Both the position numbers and the translations under genes were made by a program. This document shows positions 1 to 7,508 of a stretch of DNA of 64,000 nt, piece after piece. Every line of letters starts with the position of its first letter. The first letter of the stretch is position 1. Below the pieces are notes generated by a model. It made no database searches. It was not told the DNA's origin and was given only the letters and a program-made list of their open reading frames with translations. Origin of the DNA: an uncultured Tenacibaculum sp. Its GTDB lineage: Bacteria > Bacteroidota > Bacteroidia > Flavobacteriales > Flavobacteriaceae. The DNA is taken from positions 35,324 through 99,323 of the forward strand of contig NZ_CANMMT010000010.1 of assembly GCF_947499065.1 (NCBI RefSeq). Direction: 5' to 3'.

Positions 1-28
1 AATACAAACAGAATTAGAAATAATATAA
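1..28 (+). CDS. 3' end of an upstream gene (partial)
   Basis: One frame reads IQTELEII and stops with TAA at 26-28, one base before the ATG of the next gene at 30. This tight spacing is typical of an operon and suggests that the tail of an upstream gene enters the window here. The fragment is too short to identify. Confidence 0.35.
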
Positions 29-29
29 G

Positions 30-419
30 ATGAAAGATAAAATAAAAGCAGTACATGAATTTCATTCAGCATTTAAATTAAATATTCAAAATGAACCAAC
101 AGTTGCTATTTCTGATGAAAGAAAACAATTGCGTTTTGAGTTAATGAAAGAAGAGAATGAAGAATATTTAGAAGCAGCAAAAAATAACGATTTAGTTGAA
201 GTAGCTGATGCGCTTGGTGATATGTTATACATTCTATGTGGAACTATTATTGAACATGGTATGCAACACAAAATAGAAGAGGTGTTTGATGAAATCCAGA
301 GAAGTAATATGAGTAAGTTAGGAGAAGATGGAAAGCCTATTTATAGAGAAGATGGTAAGGTATTAAAAGGACCAAATTATTTTAAACCTAACATTAAAGA
401 AGTATTAAATAAATTGTAA
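30..419 (+). CDS. MazG-like / phosphoribosyl-ATP pyrophosphohydrolase-like protein
   Basis: This 129-residue protein is a single all-alpha NTP pyrophosphohydrolase domain. The metal-binding signature is visible as ELMKEENEEYLEA (about residues 37-49) followed by EVADALGDMLYI (about 57-68), the EExxE...ExxD arrangement of the MazG/PRA-PH superfamily. Members hydrolyse nucleoside triphosphates or related substrates to the monophosphate plus pyrophosphate; the substrate here cannot be read from the sequence. A C-terminal extension rich in Gly, Lys and Pro (EDGKPIYREDGKVLKGPNYF) is typical of the phage/HAD-linked subgroup. It begins one base after the end of an upstream frame, so it is probably the last gene of an operon that ends at the hairpin at 423-450. 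Confidence 0.85.
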   Translation: MKDKIKAVHEFHSAFKLNIQNEPTVAISDERKQLRFELMKEENEEYLEAAKNNDLVEVADALGDMLYILCGTIIEHGMQHKIEEVFDEIQRSNMSKLGEDGKPIYREDGKVLKGPNYFKPNIKEVLNKL

Positions 420-422
420 TAA

Positions 423-450
423 AAAAGCTCCTTAATTTTAAGGAGCTTTT
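423..450. terminator. bidirectional intrinsic terminator
   Basis: A near-perfect hairpin (AAAAGCTCCTTAA, two-base loop, TTAAGGAGCTTTT) lies between two convergent genes. It has an A-run on the left and a T-run on the right, so it can terminate both transcripts. Confidence 0.85.
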
Positions 451-453
451 TTA

Positions 454-1341
454 TTATTGTTTTTTCATAATACGGTCTAGTTCGGAAGTTAAAGTCTTAA
501 CATTGTTAACCATTTTGAGAATAACACCGTTAGAGTCTACAATTAAATGGGTAGGATATTGTTTAACTTTTAACTTTTTAGACATATAGTCTTTCTGTTC
601 AGGAACAGTAGAAAATTTAAAAGATTTTGTTTTTAAAAAATCAACAAGTTTATCTTTTTTATCAAAAGCTAAACTTACAAACTCAATATTATCATCTTTA
701 TATTTATCAACCAAAGCATTTAGCTCAGGAAACTCTTCTACACATATTTTACAGTTAATAAACCAACACTTTAAAACTAATATTTTACCTTCAGTGTCTG
801 CTTTATTATGAGATTTACCTTTTAAATCGACAAAATCATAACTAGGTAGTTTTTTACCTTCTCTTCTAAAGTATTGATAAGCTATTGTTGCTTTGCCTGT
901 AATTCCTTTTTTAATCTTTTCATCTGCAGATTGCTCCAGATTAATAAGTTTGTATTGAGTTTCACCCTTTACTACATCTTTAACAGGAATAAAAGCACCA
1001 GTTCTTAATAAACTAAGAAATATACCTTTATCAGTTTTTACACCTTTGTCATCAACAGGAACAAAGGTAGACATCAAATCGATGTTCTCTTTCGTGTACT
1101 TATTCCAATTCTCAAAACTTCCTTGAATATCACTTAAATTAGTTTCTTTAGGAGTTTTAGATTCAGATCTTTTTTCACTCTTTTTTTTAGAAGAAGCTTT
1201 TGTTTTCTTTTTAACTTCAGTTTTTTTAGCTGTTTTAGTATCGTTGGTTTTAAGACTTTCACTCGAATAGCTATTTAAAGCAAAAAGTGATATAGAAAAA
1301 CCTATTATAATAGATAAAACAGTCGGTACAATATTTTTCAT
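454..1341 (-). CDS. TlpA/AhpC-TSA-type thioredoxin-fold protein
   Basis: The 295-residue protein starts with a hydrophobic signal or anchor segment (residues 3-22). A Lys/Ser/Thr-rich low-complexity linker follows (about 30-66), then a C-terminal thioredoxin-like domain (about 165-295). The redox motif is C197-K-I-C200 in WFINCKIC, and the cis-proline region is YPTHLIVD. Periplasmic TlpA-family proteins reduce or relay disulfides, for example during cytochrome maturation or envelope stress. The middle region (about 75-160) matches nothing I recognise. The positively charged linker is unusual in length. Its 3' end meets the terminator shared with the convergent pyrophosphohydrolase gene. Confidence 0.85.
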   Translation of the reverse strand: MKNIVPTVLSIIIGFSISLFALNSYSSESLKTNDTKTAKKTEVKKKTKASSKKKSEKRSESKTPKETNLSDIQGSFENWNKYTKENIDLMSTFVPVDDKGVKTDKGIFLSLLRTGAFIPVKDVVKGETQYKLINLEQSADEKIKKGITGKATIAYQYFRREGKKLPSYDFVDLKGKSHNKADTEGKILVLKCWFINCKICVEEFPELNALVDKYKDDNIEFVSLAFDKKDKLVDFLKTKSFKFSTVPEQKDYMSKKLKVKQYPTHLIVDSNGVILKMVNNVKTLTSELDRIMKKQ

Positions 1342-1407
1342 TTCCCCTTGAATTTTATTGTAATTAATTGACTATAAGTTACTAATATAGCTTTTTTTTA
1401 TCGAAAA

Positions 1408-2457
1408 TTAAATTTTCACTCGCCAGTTATACTGATCTTCCGATTTATTATACTGAATATTAAGTAGTTTTTCTTTAAATAAACTAGCGTAAGAATTTTC
1501 AATATTTGGTAATTCGAAAGTACTGTCGTTATGTTTAAAACCTTTTATAGGGTTAATTACAGCAGCAGTACCAGAACCAAAAATTTCTTTTAGTTCACCT
1601 AGTCTGGCAGCTTCTTTAATTTCAGAAACAGATACTTTTCTAACTTCAATTTCGATGTTGTTATCTTTAGCAAGTTGAATAATAGATTTTCTAGTAACAC
1701 CATCTAAAATTCGATCATTAGTTGGTGTGGTAATTAATTTATCACCAACTCTAAAGAAAATATTCATCGTCCCAGCTTCCTCAAGGTATTCATGAGAATT
1801 AGCATCTGTCCAAATAATTTGCTGATACCCTTCTTTATGAGCTAAACTAGTAGGATAAAACTGAGCAGCATAATTACCAGCAGCTTTAGCATATCCAACA
1901 CCACCATCGGCAGATCTACTATATTTTTGAGAAAAAATAACTCTAACTTCACCAGCATAGTATGATTGTGCTGGAGAACAGATAATCATAAATTTGTAAG
2001 CTTCAGCAGGAGAAGCAGCAATGGCTCCTTCAGTAGCAATAATAAACGGGCGGATATATAAAGAGTTACCTAATCCTTTTTTTATCCAGTCTTTATCAAT
2101 ATTTAATAACTTTTTTAAACCTTCAAAAAATACATTTTTAGGAACAGGAGGCATAGCCAAACGTTCGGCAGATAAATTTATTCGGTTAAAATTTTCATCA
2201 GGTCTAAAAAGAAAAATATCATCATTTTCATCTTTATAGGCTTTCATACCTTCAAAAACAGCTTGTCCATAATGAAAGACTCTAGCAGAAGGCTCAAATA
2301 AAATAGGACCATAAGGTTTAATTTCAGGGTTTATCCACTGTCCGTCAACATAATCGCAAACAAACATGTGATCCGAAAAAGTTCGTCCAAAATTTAAATT
2401 ATCAAAGTCTACAGAGTCAATTTTTGATTGCTCTATTTGCTGAATTTTAATATCCAT
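1408..2457 (-). CDS. ilvE: branched-chain amino acid aminotransferase
   Basis: This 349-residue fold-type IV PLP enzyme has the length and motifs of class II branched-chain aminotransferases. It transfers the amino group between glutamate and Val/Leu/Ile or their 2-oxo acids in the cytoplasm. The PLP lysine is K191 in GYAKAAGNYAAQ. Further family motifs are FHYGQAVFEGMKAY (about 61-74), EEAGTMNIFF (about 226-235) and the phosphate-cup segment GVTRKSI. No other isoleucine/valine pathway genes are adjacent. The upstream strand contains a TAGTTTTTG-like promoter region. The identification is secure; the symbol follows the usual name for this enzyme. Confidence 0.95.
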   Translation of the reverse strand: MDIKIQQIEQSKIDSVDFDNLNFGRTFSDHMFVCDYVDGQWINPEIKPYGPILFEPSARVFHYGQAVFEGMKAYKDENDDIFLFRPDENFNRINLSAERLAMPPVPKNVFFEGLKKLLNIDKDWIKKGLGNSLYIRPFIIATEGAIAASPAEAYKFMIICSPAQSYYAGEVRVIFSQKYSRSADGGVGYAKAAGNYAAQFYPTSLAHKEGYQQIIWTDANSHEYLEEAGTMNIFFRVGDKLITTPTNDRILDGVTRKSIIQLAKDNNIEIEVRKVSVSEIKEAARLGELKEIFGSGTAAVINPIKGFKHNDSTFELPNIENSYASLFKEKLLNIQYNKSEDQYNWRVKI

Positions 2458-2542
2458 AAATTGCTGTTTTTACAAGTGCTACGAAGATACAAAAACTAGT
2501 TGTATTATACTTTTTTTGAAGACAGACTTAGTGAATAATAAT

Positions 2543-2550
2543 TATATTTG
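2543..2550 (+). promoter_or_regulatory. flavobacterial -7 box (TATATTTG)
   Basis: TATATTTG is an exact match to the Bacteroidota -7 consensus TAnnTTTG, 29 bases before the DUF4920 gene. A TTTG at 2515-2518 could serve as the -33 element, although its spacing is a little long. Confidence 0.55.
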
Positions 2551-2579
2551 TTATCTAACTAGATTAAATTGAAAAACAG

Positions 2580-3092
2580 ATGAAAAAAATATTATTATTA
2601 GGACTTTGCTTAAGTCTTTCATTTATAGCTTGTAAAACGGAAAAAAAAGAAGAAAAGCAAGAGGTAAAGGCTATTGAATTAGTTTCTTTTGGAAAGGAAA
2701 TCTCAGCAGATAATGCTATTAGTAAAGAGGAGATGGCTAAGAAGTTTGAAACTATGAATTCCGGAGATACTTTGGATGTGAAATTTATGGGAGAAATAGC
2801 TGAGGTATGTCAGAAAAAAGGATGTTGGATTAAAGTACCTTTAGACGATAAAAAAACATCGTTCGTAAAGTTTAAAGATTATGCATTTTTTATGCCTTTT
2901 AATTCAGCAAAAAGTAAGGTGATTTTAAATGGAAAAGCGTTTAAAAATGAAGTTTCAGTAGAAGAGTTACAGCACTACGCAAAAGATGCTGGAAAATCTG
3001 AAGAAGAAATAGCTAAAATTACTGAACCAAAAGTAACATATTCTTTCTTAGCAGATGGGGTATTGTTAGAGGCTACAGCTGATGAAAAATAG
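2580..3092 (+). CDS. DUF4920-type lipoprotein
   Basis: This 170-residue protein has a lipoprotein signal peptide ending in the lipobox SFIAC (C18), followed by a Lys/Glu-rich tether. The core (about 33-165) resembles the DUF4920 family, small OB-fold-like envelope proteins of unknown function. A conserved-looking C77-QKKG-C82-W motif could bind metal or form a disulfide. The next gene, a c-type haem lipoprotein, overlaps its 3' end by 11 bases, so the two are translationally coupled and may act in the same envelope redox process (inference). Confidence 0.75.
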   Translation: MKKILLLGLCLSLSFIACKTEKKEEKQEVKAIELVSFGKEISADNAISKEEMAKKFETMNSGDTLDVKFMGEIAEVCQKKGCWIKVPLDDKKTSFVKFKDYAFFMPFNSAKSKVILNGKAFKNEVSVEELQHYAKDAGKSEEEIAKITEPKVTYSFLADGVLLEATADEK

Positions 3093-3525
3093 AATTTTGT
3101 TTGTGTTTTTTTTGAGCTTGATGTTGAGTTGTCAAACACAAAAAGAAACAAAAAAAATAAAGATTATAAAAAAGGTTCCGTCAAATTTTCAGATGTATAA
3201 AACATCTGAAATGGCGGAATTAATGAGAAATATGCTAGCAAAGAATAAAGAAGTGAGAACTCAAATTATTCAAGGAGAAGAAATTGGCGATTTCAACAAA
3301 GAGTATATTAAAATACATACAGCAAAGCTTACAGATAGTACAGATTTAGACGAAAACTTTTTAACCTATGCTAATCACTTTGAAAAAATGCATAGAAAGC
3401 TTTTTGAAGTTTCTAAAGAAGAAAGGAAAGAGCAGTTTAATGATGCGATTAATTCGTGTATAGCTTGTCATCAAATGAAATGTAGAGGACCAATTCCTAG
3501 AATTAAAAAATTACTAATTAATTAA
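3082..3525 (+). CDS. small lipoprotein with a single c-type haem site
   Basis: The 147-residue protein begins with a lipobox signal (LMLSC, C17). A helical domain follows, and a single haem attachment motif C126-IA-C129-H130 lies near the C terminus, followed by a further Cys (QMKC). A C-terminal CxxCH in a helical bundle of this size recalls cytochrome c prime / cytochrome c-type electron carriers. A distal Met or His ligand cannot be assigned by eye. It overlaps the DUF4920 gene and is followed one base later by mnmD, so the three form one transcription unit. Exact family uncertain; haem binding is well supported. Confidence 0.75.
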   Translation: MKNRILFVFFLSLMLSCQTQKETKKIKIIKKVPSNFQMYKTSEMAELMRNMLAKNKEVRTQIIQGEEIGDFNKEYIKIHTAKLTDSTDLDENFLTYANHFEKMHRKLFEVSKEERKEQFNDAINSCIACHQMKCRGPIPRIKKLLIN

Positions 3526-3526
3526 T

Positions 3527-4180
3527 TTGAAACGAGAGATTATCATAACATCAGATGGTTCAACAACGATTCACTTGCCCGATTGGAATGAACAATATCA
3601 TTCTAAACATGGAGCAATACAAGAAGCATATCATGTTTTCATAAAGAATGGTTTAGAGTTATTAGATAAAGATGAAATTTCAATATTAGAAATTGGATTT
3701 GGTACAGGATTAAATAGTTTTATTACTTTTTTAGAGAATAATAGAACTGTTAATTATGTTGGAGTTGAAGCTTACCCCGTTTCAGATGAAGAAGTTATTA
3801 AATTAAATTATGTAACAGAGCTTAATGCAGTAACTAAAGAAGCTGTGTTTAAAAAAATGCATGAAGTTTCTTGGGGAAAGAAACATGAAATAATTCAAAA
3901 CTTTTCTTTAACCAAACGTCAACAGTTTTTTAAAGAGATTGACGATATTGACACCTTCGACTTAATTTATTTTGATGCCTTCGGTGCGGAACATCAGCCA
4001 GAACTATGGACTGAAGAAATTTTCAATATTATGTTTAATGCGATGAAGAAAAATGGAATATTGGTTACCTATTCAGCTAAAGGAAGTGTAAGACGCGCTA
4101 TGCAAGCTGTAGGCTTTGAAGTAGAACGTTTACCTGGTCCACCTGGAAAGAGAGAAATGTTAAGAGCAACGAAACATTAA
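3527..4180 (+). CDS. mnmD: tRNA mnm5s2U34 methyltransferase (MnmD)
   Basis: This 217-residue protein is a free-standing version of the methyltransferase half of MnmC. It uses S-adenosylmethionine to complete 5-methylaminomethyl-2-thiouridine at wobble position 34 of tRNAs. Motifs are the opening TxDGSxT...FNExYHSxxGAIQEA-like segment (residues 8-34), the SAM loop EIGFGTGLNSF (about 54-64), DAFGAEHQPELW (about 150-161) and the C-terminal GPPGKREM. I accept TTG at 3527 as the start because the conserved N terminus begins immediately after it and the previous stop is at 3523-3525. The FAD oxidoreductase at 49479-50528 may be its oxidase counterpart. Confidence 0.9.
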   Translation: MKREIIITSDGSTTIHLPDWNEQYHSKHGAIQEAYHVFIKNGLELLDKDEISILEIGFGTGLNSFITFLENNRTVNYVGVEAYPVSDEEVIKLNYVTELNAVTKEAVFKKMHEVSWGKKHEIIQNFSLTKRQQFFKEIDDIDTFDLIYFDAFGAEHQPELWTEEIFNIMFNAMKKNGILVTYSAKGSVRRAMQAVGFEVERLPGPPGKREMLRATKH

Positions 4181-4914
4181 AGACTTTTTTGAATACCCCC
4201 AGTAATTTGTAAATTAGATTTTTGTACAAAAGCAATAATCCTGTAATTATCGTTAACTTCAAAAGTTTCAGGGATATTTAGCGATGCACTTCCATTTGCT
4301 TTACCTTGAATAGGAAGAGAAACTTGATTAATAACTATATTACTGTTTTTAATCTCTCTATTAGAGTTTTCTCCTCTTTTAACAAAAGTTGTTTTCTCTT
4401 CTAGTACCAAAGCAAATGAAATAGCTTTGTTACTCAAATCACCTTTTATTTTATAATCAATATTTATAAGTCTGTCTTTTTTATGAATATTGGATAAGGC
4501 AATAGCGTTAGAAGCATTTCCCGAAGTATACTTTCGTAAACTTCGTTTAAGTTTACTTTTGTTAGAACCAGTAAAATGTTCATTTCCATTTACCACTAAT
4601 TGAGGAGTATATACACTAGAACTGTTAAACTTACGAGCGTATTCATATTGTAACTCTGTATAGATTTTTTTACTAAAAGGATCTTCCCAACCTAATCTGT
4701 TCCAGTAATCTACATGATAAGACATCACAATTACATTAGAATTTGAAGTGTTTTTTTTGACTTGTTCGAGTAAATAATCAGCAGGTGGACAGCTACTGCA
4801 ACCTTGAGATGTAAATAACTGAAAAACAACAAAAGGAGGGTAAGTCTCGTCTTTAGTATTCTCTGGGTTTATATAAAATAAGGTAATTAGGAAAAAAATA
4901 AAAGCGTATTTCAT
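4177..4914 (-). CDS. DUF1223 thioredoxin-like secreted protein
   Basis: The 245-residue protein has an N-terminal hydrophobic signal segment. The DUF1223 hallmark VFQLFTSQGCSSCPPAD (about 31-47) follows, with a CSSC redox motif, then MSYHVDYWNRLGWEDPF (about 64-80) and YTPQLVVNG (about 101-109), the last resembling a thioredoxin cis-Pro region. The family is found in the envelope of many Gram-negative bacteria, and its biochemical role is not established. Its stop codon overlaps the convergent mnmD stop by four bases (4177-4180), so no terminator separates the two genes. Confidence 0.88.
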   Translation of the reverse strand: MKYAFIFFLITLFYINPENTKDETYPPFVVFQLFTSQGCSSCPPADYLLEQVKKNTSNSNVIVMSYHVDYWNRLGWEDPFSKKIYTELQYEYARKFNSSSVYTPQLVVNGNEHFTGSNKSKLKRSLRKYTSGNASNAIALSNIHKKDRLINIDYKIKGDLSNKAISFALVLEEKTTFVKRGENSNREIKNSNIVINQVSLPIQGKANGSASLNIPETFEVNDNYRIIAFVQKSNLQITGGIQKSL

Positions 4915-5022
4915 TACTTAATAAGAGTTTGAGAGTTAGGCGAATTTTACTTTTAATCCTTACAGTTTATTAGAAGTTAAGAATAGAATTAATATCTTCG
5001 ATGTTTAAATATAAAATGAAGG

Positions 5023-5154
5023 ATGAAGTTTCAAAGAAGATTTGGAAATAGAAAACGAACAAATCCTAAAAGAGGAATGTTTTTAGTAATACTTTTAGCA
5101 ATAGCTATATTTTTATGGTTTTATGCTGAAAAATTGATGGAAAGAGTTTTATAA
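5023..5154 (+). CDS. 43-residue single-pass membrane protein
   Basis: An ATG frame from 5023 to the TAA at 5152-5154 encodes 43 residues. A very basic N terminus (KFQRRFGNRKRTNPKRG) is followed by one hydrophobic helix (FLVILLAIAIFLWFYA) and a short charged tail. This follows the positive-inside rule for a membrane anchor with the N terminus in the cytoplasm. Its stop codon directly abuts the ATG of trmN6 at 5155, which is strong evidence for a translated, coupled gene. Function unknown; it could be an operon-specific membrane peptide. Confidence 0.65.
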   Translation: MKFQRRFGNRKRTNPKRGMFLVILLAIAIFLWFYAEKLMERVL

Positions 5155-5874
5155 ATGAAGCCATTTAAATTTAAAGAGTTTACGGTAGATCAGGATAAAA
5201 CAGCTATGAAAATAGGTACGGATGCCGTTTTGTTAGGAGCTTGGTGTAATTTAGGTGAATTTCCAGACGCAATACTAGATATTGGTTCAGGTACTGGTGT
5301 TATTTCGTTAATGCTAGCACAACGTAGCGATGCCATGACGATAGATGCGGTAGAAATAGACGAAGGAGCTTATGAGCAAACAGTAGAAAACTTTGAACAA
5401 TCTGATTGGGGAGATCGTTTGTTTTGTTACAGTGCAACTTTTAATGATTTTGCAGAAGAAATGGCAGAAGAAGAGGAAGTATATGATGTTATTGTATCGA
5501 ATCCACCATTTTATACTGATGATTTTGAAACAAAAGATGAAGCAAGAAATAAAGCTCGTTTTACATCGTCACTTACATTTGAAGACTTACTAGCGGGTGT
5601 TTCTAAAATATTGTCTACAAACGGACTGTTTTCGGTAATTATTCCATTTAAAGAAGAAAAAAGCTTTGTACAGTTGGCTAAAGAAAATGAGTTGTTTGTA
5701 CAAAGAGTTTGCAGAGTTAAAGGAAATGAAACTTCAGAAATAAAGAGAAGCATGCTAACTTTTTCTTTTCAAGAGCAAGAAGTTAAAGAAGAGGAATTAA
5801 TTATAGAAAAAGAAAGGCACCAGTATACTGATGCCTATATTGAGTTAACTAAAGATTTTTATTTAAAGATGTAG
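5155..5874 (+). CDS. trmN6: tRNA1(Val) (adenine(37)-N6)-methyltransferase
   Basis: This 239-residue protein has the length and motifs of the YfiC/TrmN6 family, which methylates N6 of A37 in tRNA1(Val). The opening KPFKFKEFTVDQDKTAMKIGTDAVLLGAW is typical of the family. The SAM-binding loop is DIGSGTGVISLMLAQ (about 43-57), and the N6-adenine methylase catalytic motif is NPPF (about 119-122). The C terminus carries RHQYTDAYIELTKDFY, whose DNA is nearly repeated at 6891-6922 (see findings). It directly follows a 43-residue membrane-protein gene and ends in the hairpin at 5865-5890. Confidence 0.92.
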   Translation: MKPFKFKEFTVDQDKTAMKIGTDAVLLGAWCNLGEFPDAILDIGSGTGVISLMLAQRSDAMTIDAVEIDEGAYEQTVENFEQSDWGDRLFCYSATFNDFAEEMAEEEEVYDVIVSNPPFYTDDFETKDEARNKARFTSSLTFEDLLAGVSKILSTNGLFSVIIPFKEEKSFVQLAKENELFVQRVCRVKGNETSEIKRSMLTFSFQEQEVKEEELIIEKERHQYTDAYIELTKDFYLKM

Positions 5875-5890
5875 TTTTTCTACATCTTTT
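5865..5890. terminator. terminator between trmN6 and the convergent hydrolase gene
   Basis: The hairpin AAAGATGTAG / five-T loop / CTACATCTTT followed by T-rich sequence overlaps the end of trmN6. It lies between two convergent genes. Confidence 0.7.
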
Positions 5891-6736
5891 TTATTTACTA
5901 TAATCATAAGTGTTTGAATAAAAAGTATCAGCTATATTGTTGAATATTTTAGATTGATTACGAGGAGCACCATGATTTATTCCTGGCATTATACAAAGTT
6001 GCGCTCTAGGAATATTATTATATATTTCAACAGCGTGTTCATTTTTAATAATATCTCTATCACCAATCATAATTAAAACAGCAGCTTTAATTTTAGCCAA
6101 TTCAGCATGACTAATGTTAGGTTGATTTAATAAAAGTTTGTCTAATTGTAATTCTCTTTCCCAATCTTTAGAAGTATCACCTTTTTTAATCATTTTTATG
6201 GTGTTGGAATGCATTTCTACTACTTGCTTACGCGCCCAAAAATTAATGGCAGTAGTATCAGGTCTTAAGTTAGCTCCCATGGCAATTATTTTATTGATAT
6301 TTACCTTGTTGTTAATCCCCATTTTTAAAGCAATAATTCCACCATCGCTCCATCCAAGAATATTAATAGTTTTTAATTTTAAATGATTTACAAGAGCCTC
6401 TAAATCTTCAGCCATTAAATCATAGGTTAACTTTTTTGTTTTTAGCTTAGATTTTCCCTGACCTCTACTATCAACAGCAATAACTCTAAATTTATCTTTA
6501 AAATAATCGATTTGATATTCCATAGCACTGATGTCAGTACCACAGCTATGAATAATTAATAATGGTTCCCCTTTCCCATATTCTTCATAATATATTTTAG
6601 TGCCGTTTACGTTTACATGCTTACCAACCTCTTTATTATTACCATAAGGTGTGCTTAATTTTTGCTGAGCTAAAAGAATGCTTGTTTGAAAAATGAAAAG
6701 CAATAAGGTTGCTTTAAAAAGTATTATTTTTCTCAT
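5891..6736 (-). CDS. secreted alpha/beta hydrolase
   Basis: The 281-residue protein has a signal peptide (residues 1-24, ending LLAQ) and a full alpha/beta-hydrolase domain. The nucleophile elbow is GWSDGG with Ser130, the acid is probably the first Asp of MIGDRDI (about 229), and the catalytic His is in GINHGAP (about 259). The oxyanion segment is IIHSCG rather than the usual HG, which is slightly atypical. VDSRGQGKSK is the family's conserved turn. The substrate cannot be predicted; a lipase, esterase or C-C hydrolase activity is possible. It stands alone on the minus strand. Confidence 0.85.
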   Translation of the reverse strand: MRKIILFKATLLLFIFQTSILLAQQKLSTPYGNNKEVGKHVNVNGTKIYYEEYGKGEPLLIIHSCGTDISAMEYQIDYFKDKFRVIAVDSRGQGKSKLKTKKLTYDLMAEDLEALVNHLKLKTINILGWSDGGIIALKMGINNKVNINKIIAMGANLRPDTTAINFWARKQVVEMHSNTIKMIKKGDTSKDWERELQLDKLLLNQPNISHAELAKIKAAVLIMIGDRDIIKNEHAVEIYNNIPRAQLCIMPGINHGAPRNQSKIFNNIADTFYSNTYDYSK

Positions 6737-6890
6737 TGTGTTAGGATGTGTGTAATTTGTTTTTAATAAATGTTTTATGATTCGGCAAAGCTAATAGATT
6801 CTAATTAAGAATCAAGAAAGAACTTATTTCTAAATTATTATGTTAACCTTTTTTTAATGAACAAGTGGTTTAGGGAGAATTAAGAACAAA

Positions 6891-6922
6891 AATAAAGGCA
6901 TCAGTATACTGATGCCTTTATT
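6891..6922. terminator. 32-bp perfect palindrome acting as terminator
   Basis: The left half, AATAAAGGCATCAGTA, is followed directly by its exact reverse complement. It lies just beyond the stop codon of the minus-strand DinB gene and is followed on that strand by a T-rich tract, so it probably terminates that operon. A 24-bp core is nearly identical to DNA inside the 3' end of trmN6 (5811-5846). Confidence 0.7.
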
Positions 6923-6949
6923 GAATTTATAAGAATTGTATATAATTGC

Positions 6950-7480
6950 TTAGCTTTTCAAATAGAACTCTTTTATAACTTTTACATGGTGTAGTTCGTG
7001 ACCTAAAATATGATAACCTAAAGCTCTAACACTAGTTTGGTTATTATTTGCAGTGCCTATTCGCTTTAAAGAATTATTAGAAAATCCATTAAAAAGAGTA
7101 ATTGTAGATAATCTCAAAGCTTCATATTCAGCCAATATATTTTCAATAGTCCTTTCAGAAGTATCGGAAAAAAGATTGTAATCATCTTGTTCAAAACCAG
7201 GAAGACATGTTTGGTCATTTCTAGCAAAAGCAAGTGCTCTATAGCCATAAATTCTTTCGTCATCAATTATGTGAACTAAAATTTCTTTGATAGACCACTT
7301 ATTTTTCTGATACCTGTAATTAAGCTGTTCTTCTGATAAATTATGAATGATATCTTTTGTTGTTTCTAAACTGGATTTTAATTGTTGTATTAAACTTCCA
7401 TCTTTTTTTACCAATTTCATATACATTTCTGCATATGAAGGGTATTCGTTTTTTGATGGAAATTCAATATGTTTTATCAT
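6950..7480 (-). CDS. DinB/YfiT-family protein
   Basis: The 176-residue protein is a DinB-like four-helix bundle. The three metal-coordinating histidine regions can be seen: HIIDDERIYG (about 71-80), and near the C terminus ALGYHILGHELHHVKVIKEF (about 153-172). WSIKEILVHI is the typical helix before the first histidine. DinB/YfiT proteins are metal-dependent; some are thiol transferases, most are uncharacterised. The saccharopine dehydrogenase gene lies directly upstream on the same strand (28-base gap), so the two probably share a transcript ending at the palindrome at 6891-6922. Confidence 0.88.
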   Translation of the reverse strand: MIKHIEFPSKNEYPSYAEMYMKLVKKDGSLIQQLKSSLETTKDIIHNLSEEQLNYRYQKNKWSIKEILVHIIDDERIYGYRALAFARNDQTCLPGFEQDDYNLFSDTSERTIENILAEYEALRLSTITLFNGFSNNSLKRIGTANNNQTSVRALGYHILGHELHHVKVIKEFYLKS

Positions 7481-7508
7481 TATAATTTATTTGAAGTTTA
7501 AACTTAAT

